A stretch of 64,000 nt of DNA from Rheinheimera sp. EpRS3 (GCF_001513785.1 NZ_LNQS01000001.1:372001-436000), one strand, 5' to 3'; shown: positions 1 through 9,426, numbered from the stretch's first letter. Translations and numbers: made by a program. The notes: generated by a model from the letters alone, not told the origin.

Positions 1-2096
1 TTATCCAAATCTTTGTAGAATACGCCAACGCTGTAGTTACTGTTATCGTAATACCACTCTAAGCGGGCATCTACACTGGTAATATCGGTGCTTTGCAACC
101 CGGCAAAACCGGTTATTTTAAAGTCGGTAAGCGGGTCAACGTACAGTACCGGTGTAACTTCACGCAGATCTGGCCGCACAACGGTTTGGCTGTAACCAAA
201 ACGGGCTTGTAAATCGTCATTAACAAACCAGGTTAATGACAGCGCCGGGTAGAAGCCGTCTTCCAGCAGTACCGAATCGGTGATCTCGCCACTGATGTCG
301 CCATTGGCGTTTAACGGTAGTGAAACTTGCTTAAAGTCTTCATAACGTACACCCAGATTTAAGCGGAACTTGTAATCATAGTTAAGCTCAAGAGCCGCAT
401 AGCCGGCATCAATCATCTGCGCTGCCAAATAATCATCTGCCTGAGTGGTCACGTTGGAAATTTTAAAGCCGTTGGCGGCATCTAAAATATTTTCGTCAGA
501 GAAAATTTCCGAGAAACTGCCAGACAATTGCTGCAGGCTGTAGCCTACAGTATCAAAGTTAAAGCGATCAGTTTGTGCATTACGGTTACGCTCGAAGTAG
601 CTGTAGCCGCCGCTCAGCGTCATTTCGGCTTTGCCCAGCGTTAGCGGCAGTTTGGCATTCCAGCTTAAGTTTTCGGTGTTATCGTTCATATCGCCGAAAC
701 TGTAATTTACTGCATTCTGGTTGCGACGCAGGAAAGAGAACACTGAACCGTCAGCTTGAGTTTCGTTCAGGTAACGGTATTCAACTTCGCCCGGTGCATA
801 GCGGCGTGCTTTAGCATCGGTGTATTGCCAGTCAACCGCCAGGTCCATCAGGAACGGGAAGTTATGCTTGCCCCGCAGCTGATTACTCAGCATACTGCGT
901 TCTTCATATAAAATGGAGGTGTCGGTATTTGAGCGGTTACTTTCGTTTATCGTCTCAATACTGTCGCCATTTTTAATTTTTATTTCATCTTTGGTGTCCC
1001 GCAGGTAAATGGTTGAGGTTTCAATACGGTGATCTACACCCAGTTCTAAACCAAAATTCAGCATACCCGACAGTTTAACCTGATGTTCGGTACCCTTGAT
1101 GTCGTCATAGCGGTTTAACGGCACCAGGTTTTCACCTGATACCGAGTAGTAACGTTCCTGCTCTTCGATATTCTGTGTTGAACGGTCATAACTTACGCCG
1201 CTCATCACACCAAACACTACATTTTGTGCCAGCTCAAAGCGGCTGCCAAACGAGGCGCTGCCATCAAAATCGGGCTTTACACTTTTGCGGCTGATATCAA
1301 TATCGCGGTTGAAGGCTGTGCCCAATTCACGCAAAATTTCATTCGCTTGTTCCAGATTGCCTGCAGTAATACCGCCCAGATCTTCTGCAATGCTAACAGG
1401 GGTTAACAGACCATACTGCGCCTGAGCTGCAGCCAACTCGGGTGAAATACCACGCAGGCCATCATCTTTACCGCGCCAGTCATCGCCACCACCGGCATAG
1501 TCAAAACCATCGTCGCTGTTCAGGCTGTTGTAACCTGTTCCCACTGATACGTTAAACGTGGTTTGCAGCGGAATAGCAGCGGTACGGATATTAACGTTAC
1601 CACCACCAAAGGCGGCAGGTAGCTCTGGTGAGTAGGCTTTTTGTACCACTAAACTTTCAATAATGCCGGCCGGAAACATATCCAGCGGAATAACATTGCG
1701 CGTTGGATCCGGGCTTGGCACCAGGGCGCCGTTAAGCAAGGTGCTGGAGTAGCGCTCGCCTAAACCACGCACATAAATAAACTTGTCTTTTACCAGCGTT
1801 AAGCCAGTTACCCGACGCAGTGCGGTGGCGGCATTGCTGTCACCGGCGCGGGAAATTTGCTCCATGCCGAGCAGTTCAGCAACGTAAGGTTGCTCGCGAC
1901 GCTCCGCAGCGGCAGAAGCGGCAGAGCTCATCAGACGGCCGGATACAGAAATACGTTCAACATCTTCTTCATTCTGTGCCGGTTGCTGGGTTTCTTGCGC
2001 TACTGCGCTCAGTGAAACCAGCGCGGTTGCCGTGCTAAGGGCCAGCAACACACTGCGGCCAACACGACTGAAATTAAACTTTTGCATGCTGCTCAT
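1..2096 (-). CDS. TonB-dependent outer-membrane receptor (3' end outside window)
   Basis: This is an outer-membrane active-transport receptor energised by TonB; the substrate is unknown. About 698 codons are visible from the start at 2096 and the frame is still open at base 1. A signal peptide ending near Ala-Val-Ala-Gln precedes a plug domain, with the motifs GLTLVKDKFIYVRGLGERYS and FGGGNVNIRT, followed by barrel sequence. I chose ATG 2096 because AGGA lies about 10 bases upstream; an internal ATG at 2087 has no such site. The plug motifs are those of large Alteromonadales/xanthomonad receptors rather than classical siderophore receptors (family inference). It lies 121 bp downstream of the duplicated lipoprotein gene on the same strand, past a terminator, so it may use its own promoter or readthrough. 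Proximity to phoBR suggests a phosphorus-related substrate, which is inference only. Confidence 0.9.
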   Translation of the reverse strand, partial: MSSMQKFNFSRVGRSVLLALSTATALVSLSAVAQETQQPAQNEEDVERISVSGRLMSSAASAAAERREQPYVAELLGMEQISRAGDSNAATALRRVTGLTLVKDKFIYVRGLGERYSSTLLNGALVPSPDPTRNVIPLDMFPAGIIESLVVQKAYSPELPAAFGGGNVNIRTAAIPLQTTFNVSVGTGYNSLNSDDGFDYAGGGDDWRGKDDGLRGISPELAAAQAQYGLLTPVSIAEDLGGITAGNLEQANEILRELGTAFNRDIDISRKSVKPDFDGSASFGSRFELAQNVVFGVMSGVSYDRSTQNIEEQERYYSVSGENLVPLNRYDDIKGTEHQVKLSGMLNFGLELGVDHRIETSTIYLRDTKDEIKIKNGDSIETINESNRSNTDTSILYEERSMLSNQLRGKHNFPFLMDLAVDWQYTDAKARRYAPGEVEYRYLNETQADGSVFSFLRRNQNAVNYSFGDMNDNTENLSWNAKLPLTLGKAEMTLSGGYSYFERNRNAQTDRFNFDTVGYSLQQLSGSFSEIFSDENILDAANGFKISNVTTQADDYLAAQMIDAGYAALELNYDYKFRLNLGVRYEDFKQVSLPLNANGDISGEITDSVLLEDGFYPALSLTWFVNDDLQARFGYSQTVVRPDLREVTPVLYVDPLTDFKITGFAGLQSTDITSVDARLEWYYDNSNYSVGVFYKDLD

Positions 2097-2173
2097 CTGA
2101 ACTTTGTCCTATCAGCTTGTACTGTTACGTCTGCGTTGCACTGAACATTAATGTGCCGGTTCAATGCAGTGGA

Positions 2174-2210
2174 ATAAAAAAACACTGCCAGGCAAAACCC
2201 GGCAGTGTTT
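2174..2210 (-). terminator. Rho-independent terminator after the lipoprotein gene
   Basis: A perfect 10-bp stem (AAACACTGCC at 2180-2189 with GGCAGTGTTT at 2201-2210) and an 11-nt loop are followed, on the minus strand, by a run of T residues. It starts 8 bases past the lipoprotein stop and separates that gene from the TonB receptor. Confidence 0.85.
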
Positions 2211-2217
2211 GTTGCTG

Positions 2218-4896
2218 TTAGTCGTCTAAGCCGACGGCCCAGCCTGCAGTCCAGTCATTAGCGGCATCTACTGCGCCGATAAAGTCTACCGCTTCAAAGA
2301 AATCATCAACTGCAGTCATATCTTTTGGCGCAGTAGCATCGATGGTAAAGATACCGTCTAACACCGCTGCCTGGTTAGCAGCCAGGCTGTTGCCTGCCTG
2401 ACCCAGGAACCATTGCTCAGTAGTAGTGCCGTTACCCAGGTCACCTACTGTCGGCTCGTTACAAGCCAACACTGAGTTGGTGAATTCCAGCTCGCCACTG
2501 ATAGCAAAAGCTTTAGTTTCGTCTGTATCCAGTTCCAGACATTCACCCATACCGGCAGGGCCCGTGATAACAAAGTTGTACAGCTTGGCATTAGTACCGG
2601 CGCGCAGTATTACGCCCTCTGAGTCATCATCACCGTTAAAGTTATTACCGATAATGGTCATATTGGCGATAGTCGGGTTAGATACCGGCGTGGCAGTGAA
2701 GTTATCTGATTGGTTGTCTGCTTCAATACCGCGGTTGGCTTTGGAATCATCCGCACCGTGTTTTACCAGCACAAATTGCAGTTTGCCGCGCCAGCCATCA
2801 GCCCAGTCTACTGAGTCATCGCCGTTAGAAGTCAGTACTACGTTTTTACAGTTTACTGCGCCACCAAACATTTCAATGCCGTCATCCACGTTCTGGTGAA
2901 CCTGAATGTTTGAACATTGAGTGCCTGAGCCAACACCGGCAAAAGTAATACCGTTTAACTCGTTGTCCGGGATAACTTCAAAGCCAGCATGTTTTACTAC
3001 TACGTAGTTTAATGTGCCGCTGCTATCTTCCCAGTCGCCACCGCCATATGGTCCGGCATTACCTTCAGCCTGCACTAAGCAGCTGTCTAAATCGGCCTGA
3101 TCAGCACACTTGGTGCTTGGCGCCTTACCCAATAATACCAGACCGCCCCATTGGCCGGCAGCGGTAGGTGAACCAATCACATCTTGCACCGACGTCATGA
3201 CGATAGGGTTAGTCGCGGTACCATTGGCTTCAATTTTTGAACCGCGGGTGATAGCAAGGAAATCTGCACCCGATTTACCGTAGATAGTTACACCAGGCTG
3301 CACAGTTAAGGTTGCGGCTGTAGTGTTATCAGCGCCAATACGCACGCGGCCATTCAGCACATAGTCTGCACCGGCTGCCAGGGTTACGTTAGTGGTAATG
3401 TCACCTGTTAGTTCGCAGTTTAACCGGCCGGTTAAGCTGTTTACTTCGTTGGTGCCGGCAGGGCAGGCAGCAAGGTCGTCTTCTGCGTGAATAGCGGTAG
3501 TCCAGCCTACTGTCCAGTCGGTGGTGCCGTCAAAAGCGCCTACGTAGTCAACATCATCAAACCAGGCGTCAACGTTATTGGCTACGTTATAGCCATTGCC
3601 CATTGCCGGAGAGTTTGGTGCCGGTACGTAGCCACCTAATAACGCATCACCAACAAAGTTGCCTGGCTGAGCACGGAACCAGGCTTCAGCATCCAGGGTT
3701 TCTACATCATTGTCGTCGACAGAGTTTTTAAATGGTTCTGCACAATCGATAATCGAGTTACGGAAGATAATTTCACCGTTGCCGGCATTGGCAACTGACT
3801 CGTCATTGTTGATCTCAAAGCACTCGCCCATACCCGCCGGGCCGGTGATAATAATGTTGTACAGTTCACCAGCAGTGCCGGCACGCAGTAAGATACCCTC
3901 AGAGTCATCTTCGCCGTCAAAGTTATTACCAATAATGGTCATATTGGCGATACGTGGCTTGGATACCGGCTCGGCAGTAAAGTTACCTGACTGGTTATCG
4001 GCTTCAATACCACGGTTAGCTTTAGTATCGTTCGGGTTATGACGCACTAATACATGCTGCATACGGCCAGTCCAGCCATCAGCCCAGTCTAAAGAATCGT
4101 CGCGATTACCGGTTAGTACCACATATTTGGCATCTACTGTACCGCCGAAAAATTCCACACCGTCATCCAGGTTGTTGTGTACCTGGATATATTCCACTTC
4201 GGTACCACGACCAACACCAGCAAAGGTAATACCGTTTAATTCGTTATCCGGGATAACTTCGAAACCGGCATAACGTACTTGCACATAGCGTAAGGCTCCG
4301 CTGTCATCATCTTCATCTGCGCCGCCGTATGGACCGGCTTCGCCTTCAGCCTGAATTTCACAGCTTTCCAGTGCAGCCTGGTCACATTTATTGCTTGGTG
4401 CATTACCCAGTAATACCAGGCCGCCCCATTCTGCGGCAGATTCTTCGTCCGACAGACCCAGCATGTCGTTAACCGATGTCATCACGATAGGCGCATTTAC
4501 TGTGCCCACTGCCTGAATTTGTGAACCACGGGCGATAACCAGATAATCTGCACCGCTTTTGCCAAACACTGTGGTGCCCGGCTCAATAGTTAAGGTGGCG
4601 CTATCGGCGTTGTCGTTACCTACAGTAACCTTGCCGCTTAATGACCAGGCGATATCGGCAGTTAAGCGGGTATCACTGGTAATGGTACCGCTGATTTCAC
4701 ATACGGTTTTGTCTACACCAGCCAGACTGCTGCCTTCAGTGGCAAAAGCAGGGCAGTCTGCAGTTGGTGGTGGAGTGCCGCCGCCATTACCGTTGTCATC
4801 GCCATTGCCGGCGTTAACGACTAAGTCGCCACCACAGCCTGCCAGTATCAGCGCTGACGCTATTGCGCTTAGTTTTAATAGTTTGCGTAAAGCCAT
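2218..4896 (-). CDS. Large lipoprotein with two tandem homologous beta-helix-like domains
   Basis: Predicted surface or periplasmic lipoprotein of 892 residues. The lipobox LAGC puts the lipidated Cys at 21, followed by Gly-Gly, so outer-membrane sorting is expected. After a Gly/Asn/Asp linker come two copies of a roughly 420-residue unit, at about 45-450 and 465-890. Both contain GLVLLG, FEVIPDNELNGITFAGVG, VDWADGW or LDWADGW, RGIEADNQS and ANMTIIGNNF. The many Asp/Asn clusters and repeated NMTI/YVVLT-type strands suggest a right-handed parallel beta-helix that may bind calcium. I chose ATG 4896 over 4902 because GGAGAG is 6 bases from 4896 but directly abuts 4902. It precedes a TonB receptor on the same strand, an arrangement like SusC/SusD partners, so a substrate-capture role is inferred. 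Function is not established. Confidence 0.85.
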   Translation of the reverse strand: MALRKLLKLSAIASALILAGCGGDLVVNAGNGDDNGNGGGTPPPTADCPAFATEGSSLAGVDKTVCEISGTITSDTRLTADIAWSLSGKVTVGNDNADSATLTIEPGTTVFGKSGADYLVIARGSQIQAVGTVNAPIVMTSVNDMLGLSDEESAAEWGGLVLLGNAPSNKCDQAALESCEIQAEGEAGPYGGADEDDDSGALRYVQVRYAGFEVIPDNELNGITFAGVGRGTEVEYIQVHNNLDDGVEFFGGTVDAKYVVLTGNRDDSLDWADGWTGRMQHVLVRHNPNDTKANRGIEADNQSGNFTAEPVSKPRIANMTIIGNNFDGEDDSEGILLRAGTAGELYNIIITGPAGMGECFEINNDESVANAGNGEIIFRNSIIDCAEPFKNSVDDNDVETLDAEAWFRAQPGNFVGDALLGGYVPAPNSPAMGNGYNVANNVDAWFDDVDYVGAFDGTTDWTVGWTTAIHAEDDLAACPAGTNEVNSLTGRLNCELTGDITTNVTLAAGADYVLNGRVRIGADNTTAATLTVQPGVTIYGKSGADFLAITRGSKIEANGTATNPIVMTSVQDVIGSPTAAGQWGGLVLLGKAPSTKCADQADLDSCLVQAEGNAGPYGGGDWEDSSGTLNYVVVKHAGFEVIPDNELNGITFAGVGSGTQCSNIQVHQNVDDGIEMFGGAVNCKNVVLTSNGDDSVDWADGWRGKLQFVLVKHGADDSKANRGIEADNQSDNFTATPVSNPTIANMTIIGNNFNGDDDSEGVILRAGTNAKLYNFVITGPAGMGECLELDTDETKAFAISGELEFTNSVLACNEPTVGDLGNGTTTEQWFLGQAGNSLAANQAAVLDGIFTIDATAPKDMTAVDDFFEAVDFIGAVDAANDWTAGWAVGLDD

Positions 4897-4961
4897 TACC
4901 ATCTCTCCATTGAGTTGTTATAGGTCTTGCCAATAAGTTGCAAGCACCCTACAGCAGAGAA

Positions 4962-4979
4962 ATTACGCTTTTATTACAG
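4962..4979 (-). promoter_or_regulatory. Candidate PhoB box for the lipoprotein gene
   Basis: On the minus strand two 7-mers, CTGTAAT and GCGTAAT, are separated by AAAA. This is the 11-bp-period layout of PhoB boxes (consensus CTGTCAT, 4 bases, CTGTCAT). Ten bases downstream lies TAGGGT (4946-4951), a weak -10, at the spacing usual for PhoB promoters. The half-sites match the consensus imperfectly. Confidence 0.5.
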
Positions 4980-4987
4980 TTTTGCGG

Positions 4988-5005
4988 CTGTCATATTACG
5001 GTCAC
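4988..5005 (+). promoter_or_regulatory. Candidate PhoB box, distal
   Basis: CTGTCAT, ATTA, CGGTCAC: the first half-site is a perfect consensus match and the second is close. It points toward phoB but lies 257 bases upstream of its start, back to back with the minus-strand box at 4962-4979. It may serve either divergent gene. Confidence 0.5.
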
Positions 5006-5050
5006 GGTGATGGCTGTTAACATTGGGCTGGTAGTATGGTTGTCAAAAAA

Positions 5051-5068
5051 AATTCATCTTAATGTCAT
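5051..5068 (+). promoter_or_regulatory. Candidate PhoB box, middle
   Basis: AATTCAT, CTTA, ATGTCAT keeps the 11-bp period of the TCAT core. This is the weakest of the three plus-strand sites; I report it because it is in register and sits between two better ones. Confidence 0.35.
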
Positions 5069-5165
5069 GAATGTCGCTAGTCATCAGGGTTTTAATTTTG
5101 TGAATATTGTTTTTTATTTGTGTGTTTTTGGCCGTGGGGACCAATGAACAAAGATTAACCTCGTG

Positions 5166-5199
5166 TTTTCATAAAAATGTCATAAACTGCGGCAATACT
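5166..5199 (+). promoter_or_regulatory. phoB promoter with PhoB box
   Basis: TTTTCAT, AAAA, ATGTCAT (5166-5183) forms a PhoB box. Exactly ten bases later comes AATACT (5194-5199) as a -10, the geometry of PhoB-activated promoters in which the box replaces the -35. This implies autoactivation of phoBR. The remaining 4897-5261 intergenic DNA is AT-rich and shows no gene. Confidence 0.65.
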
Positions 5200-5261
5200 A
5201 TGCAGCATAAACAGTTAGAATAATCCGGCCCTGTGCCGTTTAACAGAACGTGGTGGATGCT

Positions 5262-5948
5262 ATGGCAAGAAAAATCCTGGTGGTGGAAGATGAAGCACCA
5301 ATTCGCGATATGCTGTGTTTTGTGCTGGAGCAAAACGGTTATCAGGCTGCAACAGCAGAAGATTACGACTCAGCCATTAATGCGCTGGTAGAACCCTACC
5401 CGGATTTAGTCCTGCTAGATTGGATGTTGCCCGGTGGCAGTGGTATCCAGATCGCAAAGAAAATGAAGCAGCATGACCTTACCCGCAATATCCCGATTAT
5501 TATGATCACCGCCCGCGGTGAAGAAGAAGATAAAGTACGCGGGCTGGAAGTGGGCGCCGATGATTATGTTACCAAGCCGTTCTCCCCCAAAGAACTGATG
5601 GCACGTATTAAAGCGGTGATCCGCCGTGTAGCGCCGACCAGCCTGGATGAAGTAATAGAAGTGCAGGGGTTAAAACTGGACCCGGTATCACACCGTGTAA
5701 TGGCCTCGGATCAGGCGCTCGATATGGGGCCAACTGAGTTTCGCTTACTGCATTTTTTTATGACCCACCCCGAGCGCGTGTACAGCCGTGAACAACTGTT
5801 GGACCATGTATGGGGCACCAATGTGTATGTGGAAGACCGCACAGTAGATGTGCATATCCGCCGCTTACGCAAGGCGATTTCTATCGCCGGGCATGATAGA
5901 TTAGTACAAACCGTGCGTGGCTCTGGCTACCGTTTCTCCGCTAAATAA
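5262..5948 (+). CDS. phoB: Phosphate regulon response regulator PhoB
   Basis: Cytoplasmic response regulator that activates phosphate-starvation genes once phosphorylated by PhoR. The receiver domain (about 1-120) starts [14 protein letters not shown], carries the phospho-acceptor Asp53 in [10 protein letters not shown], and has the conserved Lys in [13 protein letters not shown]. The C-terminal OmpR-type winged helix ends in [14 protein letters not shown] and [10 protein letters not shown] chose ATG 5262, not the in-frame ATG at 5250, because it reproduces the family N-terminus and has GGTGG upstream. Length 228 residues, normal for PhoB. phoR follows after 18 bp. A PhoB box lies upstream. 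Confidence 0.97.
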   Translation: MARKILVVEDEAPIRDMLCFVLEQNGYQAATAEDYDSAINALVEPYPDLVLLDWMLPGGSGIQIAKKMKQHDLTRNIPIIMITARGEEEDKVRGLEVGADDYVTKPFSPKELMARIKAVIRRVAPTSLDEVIEVQGLKLDPVSHRVMASDQALDMGPTEFRLLHFFMTHPERVYSREQLLDHVWGTNVYVEDRTVDVHIRRLRKAISIAGHDRLVQTVRGSGYRFSAK

Positions 5949-5966
5949 AGGCTTACCGCTACCGCT

Positions 5967-7301
5967 ATGCGCCAACTGTTATCACAAAGGAAGGTCTACA
6001 CTAAACTCTTCCTTTTTTACTGTTTTATTGCTCTGGTTGGCCTTATTTCTAACAGCCTGCTGCTGGCGCTGCTTATTTTTACCGTGGCGCTGTTGCTGTG
6101 GCATTACCACCATTTATTTATAATGGACAAATGGTTATGGCGTGATCGCAAGTTGTCGCCGCCGATCAGCGAAGGGATCTGGGGCCATTTATTCGAAGGT
6201 ATTTACTACCTGCAGCGGCGTGACAGACGCAAAAAGCGTGAGCTGCGCAATGTAGTGCGGCGGTTTCGTGATGGTGCCGAAGCTTTACCTGAGGCGGTAG
6301 TGGTGTTAACTGACGACTGGAGCATTATCTGGAGCAACAAGCTGGCGCAAATTCTGGTGGGCCTGCACTGGCCGGCTGATGAAGGCCAGCGGCTGGATAA
6401 CCTGATCCGTCACCCGGATTTTCTGCACTATTTAAAACAAGCCAAATTCGAGCAGCCACTTGAGCTGGCTTCACCGGTTAATGATGAGCTAACGCTTGAA
6501 TTTAATATTATGTCTTATGGGGCAGAGCAATACTTACTGATAGTGCGTGATATCACCCAACTTAAGCAGCTGGAGCAAATCCGCAAAGACTTTGTTGCCA
6601 ACGTATCGCATGAACTGCGCACTCCGCTTACTGTACTGCAGGGCTATCTGGAAGTGATGGACGATGAACATCTGCCCGATAAAGTGATCTGGAAAAAAGC
6701 CCACAACGTTATGCTGGACCAAACCAAACGTATGGATGCGCTGGTACAACAATTGTTAACGCTATCGCGTATTGAAGCGTCAGCCCGGGTGCAGTTTGAA
6801 CCTGTAGTAGATGTACCTGCCATGCTGCACCAACTGGAGCAGGAAGCCCAAACACTGAACCGCGATAAACAGCACAGTATCCGTTTTGATATTGACGACA
6901 ACCTGAAGGTTACCGGCGTTACCGAAGAGTTACGCAGTGCTTTTTCTAATCTGGTAACTAACGCTATTAAATACACCCCGGCCGGGGGCGAAATTAACGT
7001 TAGCTGGCAACGCCAGCATTTAAAAGCACTGTTTGCTGTTAATGATAATGGCGAAGGTATAGCGGCACACCATGTAAAGCGCCTTACCGAGCGTTTTTAC
7101 CGGGTAGACCAGGCCCGCGCCCGCAATACCGGCGGCACTGGCCTCGGGCTGGCTATTGTAAAGCACGTATTGTCGCGCCATAACAGCCGGCTAATGATCT
7201 TCAGTGAGCCGGGCAAAGGTAGTAGTTTTTCTTTCTCTATACCGGCAGAACTGGTGCTGGGACAGAAAACAAAAAAACGCGAAGAAAAACCGCTGCAATA
7301 A
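5967..7301 (+). CDS. phoR: Phosphate regulon sensor histidine kinase PhoR
   Basis: Inner-membrane kinase that phosphorylates PhoB when phosphate is scarce. Hydrophobic segments lie at about 13-28 and 29-46, then a charged linker, a PAS region (about 105-205), a HisKA domain with phospho-acceptor His215 in VANVSHELRTPLT, and a catalytic domain with N-box NLVTNAIKYTP, DNGEGI and GTGLGLAIVKH. Length 444 residues is normal. It follows phoB by 18 bp in the same transcript; AAAGG lies rather far (about 15 bases) upstream. The next gene converges with 10 bp between stops. Confidence 0.97.
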   Translation: MRQLLSQRKVYTKLFLFYCFIALVGLISNSLLLALLIFTVALLLWHYHHLFIMDKWLWRDRKLSPPISEGIWGHLFEGIYYLQRRDRRKKRELRNVVRRFRDGAEALPEAVVVLTDDWSIIWSNKLAQILVGLHWPADEGQRLDNLIRHPDFLHYLKQAKFEQPLELASPVNDELTLEFNIMSYGAEQYLLIVRDITQLKQLEQIRKDFVANVSHELRTPLTVLQGYLEVMDDEHLPDKVIWKKAHNVMLDQTKRMDALVQQLLTLSRIEASARVQFEPVVDVPAMLHQLEQEAQTLNRDKQHSIRFDIDDNLKVTGVTEELRSAFSNLVTNAIKYTPAGGEINVSWQRQHLKALFAVNDNGEGIAAHHVKRLTERFYRVDQARARNTGGTGLGLAIVKHVLSRHNSRLMIFSEPGKGSSFSFSIPAELVLGQKTKKREEKPLQ

Positions 7302-7311
7302 CAACCAAAGG

Positions 7312-8193
7312 TTATTGCGCTGGTTTTTTGCTGCGCTGCCAACAGCGATCAATGGCCTGTTCTGCCACCATTCCCAGCACATCCTGCTCCAGTGCATCAG
7401 CATGGCCTAAAAAGGTCTGCCCCAGTTCACGATCCGCTAGCGCTGTTGCTATCAGGTTTATCGCATCGTCCAGCGTGGTGCCATGCTCGTAATATCTGAT
7501 GTGATGGCTGGTATCCACCACCAAATCATCAGACTCCTGACACCACTTTTCAAACACTAGTTTCGCCAGTTGCCGGTAACGGGCTTGGGGTCCGCCAAAT
7601 ACGACAAAAAATGTCTCTGCGATAGTCTTACCGAATTGCTCAGTTATTTTATGTAAATGCAGCAGTAACTGTGTTGTTTCATCTACGGCACTTTGCAGCA
7701 TCAGCTGCGCAAAAACGGGCTCCAGTTTATGGCTGTATTGCAGTATCAGGCGTTGGTCCAGCGTGCCATCGTAAGCTACTGCTCCGAGCAACTGCTGTGT
7801 GGCTGTAAACAGCTGCTGGCCAACGACGTTATCGGCCTCACGTTTAAGTTGTGCCAGAAGGTTGTGTAGTAATGCTGCTGCATCCGGCTGTGGCGTTTGC
7901 AACAGCGTGTAGTAAACCGCCATAGTGCTATGGCTCAGTCCTTTCAGCCGATGGTAGCCTGGGCCATTAACGGTATACTCCCGAATACAGTCACCACAAC
8001 AGGCAATCAGACGGCTATCCATGCGCACAACCAGCAGCACATGCCCCTGGCTGATGGTATTGGCGAAATGCTGTTTTCTTTTGGCATACTGCAGATGAAA
8101 TAGCTGATTAATTTTACCCATGGCTGAGTCTGCCGGTTCAGCTTTAGTATCCTGCAACGTAATATTCACCGACGTACCTGATGCAGTTTTCAT
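7312..8193 (-). CDS. Uncharacterised cytoplasmic protein coupled to YghA-like dehydrogenase
   Basis: I do not recognise a family. The protein is about 293 residues, has no signal peptide or membrane segment, and looks alpha-helical, with many Leu/Gln/Ala heptad-like stretches in the middle and a Cys pair (CCGDC) near residue 65. I chose ATG 8193 (MKTASGTSVN) because it begins one base after the stop of the upstream dehydrogenase, which suggests translational coupling; the longer frame to 8244 would overlap that gene. It is the distal gene of a two-gene unit and converges on phoR. Confidence 0.7.
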   Translation of the reverse strand: MKTASGTSVNITLQDTKAEPADSAMGKINQLFHLQYAKRKQHFANTISQGHVLLVVRMDSRLIACCGDCIREYTVNGPGYHRLKGLSHSTMAVYYTLLQTPQPDAAALLHNLLAQLKREADNVVGQQLFTATQQLLGAVAYDGTLDQRLILQYSHKLEPVFAQLMLQSAVDETTQLLLHLHKITEQFGKTIAETFFVVFGGPQARYRQLAKLVFEKWCQESDDLVVDTSHHIRYYEHGTTLDDAINLIATALADRELGQTFLGHADALEQDVLGMVAEQAIDRCWQRSKKPAQ

Positions 8194-8194
8194 C

Positions 8195-9097
8195 TTAAGG
8201 CAAATGCTCACCGCCGGTGACGCCAAGCACCTCTGCGGTAACATAACTGGATTCCTGCGACGCCAGATAGACGTAAGCCGGTGCTAATTCAGCAGGCTGG
8301 CCGGGGCGACCCATAGGCGTATGCTGACCAAACTGTTCCAGTTTATCTGCCGGCTGGCCGCCACTTTGTTGCAGCGGTGTCCAGATTGGGCCTGGCGCGA
8401 CGGCATTTACGCGGATACCTTTTTTAATCAGCATCTTAGCCAAACTTTTGGTAAAACCGGTAATAGCGCTTTTGCTCGACGCATAATCCAGCAGGCCGGG
8501 CGAAGGCTGATAAGATTGGATAGAGGTGGTATTAATAATACTGGCACCGGCAGGCATATGCGGCAGCGCGGCTTTGGTGATCCAAAACATGGCAAATACA
8601 TTGGTAGCATAGGTTTGCTGAAACTGCTCAGTGCTTAGATCGGCTAATTCCTCAACAAACTGCTGCTTACCGGCGTTATTCACCAGTATATCGATACCGC
8701 CCAGCTTCTCAGCTGCTTGCTGCACCAGACTTTGGCAGAATTTCTCATCTGAAATATCGCCGGCTACAGCAAAGGCTTTTACATCAGCTGCCTGCAATTC
8801 TTTTAGCACGGTATTAGCATCTTGTTCTTCAGAAGGTAGATAATTAATCATTACATCAGCGCCTTCGCGGGCAAAGGCAATTGCCACGGCGCGGCCAATG
8901 CCGGAATCACCGCCGGTAATCAGTGCTTTTCGGCCTTTTAATCTGCCACTACCCTGGTAGCTGTTTTCACCGTGATCCGCTTTGGGCGATAATATTGCGT
9001 CAAGCCCCGGGTCTGGCTGGGCTTCGTCGTAGTGGGTGTTGCCTATCGGATACTGCTTGCGGGGATCTTGCATGCTGCACTGGTTTTGCGTCTTCAT
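8195..9097 (-). CDS. yghA: YghA-like short-chain dehydrogenase/reductase
   Basis: NAD(P)-dependent oxidoreductase of the SDR superfamily, closely resembling Escherichia coli YghA. An N-terminal extension of about 50 residues is typical of this subgroup. The Rossmann motif is TGGDSGIG, then NNAG, a Ser-containing strand (STTSIQSYQ-like), and the catalytic Tyr and Lys in DYASSKSA. The C-terminus ends [14 protein letters not shown], as in YghA. Length 300 residues. The start has a strong GGAGG seven bases upstream. The substrate is unknown; relatives are linked to general stress responses. It is followed after one base by the uncharacterised gene at 7312-8193. Confidence 0.9.
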   Translation of the reverse strand: MKTQNQCSMQDPRKQYPIGNTHYDEAQPDPGLDAILSPKADHGENSYQGSGRLKGRKALITGGDSGIGRAVAIAFAREGADVMINYLPSEEQDANTVLKELQAADVKAFAVAGDISDEKFCQSLVQQAAEKLGGIDILVNNAGKQQFVEELADLSTEQFQQTYATNVFAMFWITKAALPHMPAGASIINTTSIQSYQPSPGLLDYASSKSAITGFTKSLAKMLIKKGIRVNAVAPGPIWTPLQQSGGQPADKLEQFGQHTPMGRPGQPAELAPAYVYLASQESSYVTAEVLGVTGGEHLP

Positions 9098-9426
9098 TAG
9101 GTACCTCCGGTTGAGTTACACAGAACGATACTAGGGGTATGAGCAAGGTAAGCAGGTTTTGTGCCTATACGGCCAGACTAACGAATAGCGTAGTTGAATC
9201 AGGCAGAAAGGTTGTTAGTGGCTGGTGAGTGATCGGGAAAACGGGAGTAGGAATTGAGCCGCGGCTGAACATCTTACCGGCGTAAAACGTAAAACTTTCA
9301 TAAGCCCCGCTGGCAGCCGAGGCCGATTTACACTAACTTCTATCGTAAAGCGCCAGACTAAGCTGGCGCGCTGTTTGGAGCCTCTGAGTATTCGCCGCAG
9401 GTATTTTTATCTCAGCCGGTTGTATC
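9098..9426. other. Intergenic region upstream of the yghA-like gene
   Basis: 329 bp without a supportable gene. It should hold the promoter of the yghA-like unit and the 3' end of tag transcription (see 9347-9369). I see no repeat or convincing -10/-35 pair. Confidence 0.5.
9347..9369 (-). terminator. Possible terminator after tag
   Basis: A 7-bp stem (GCGCCAG at 9350-9356, CTGGCGC at 9363-9369) with a 6-nt loop is followed on the minus strand by only TTTA. It is a weak candidate 57 bases past the tag stop. Confidence 0.45.

Noticed and set aside
2426-4042. Long plus-strand open frames opposite the duplicated lipoprotein
   Set aside because: They mirror each other at the repeat distance and are antisense shadows of the lipoprotein frame, with no ribosome sites.
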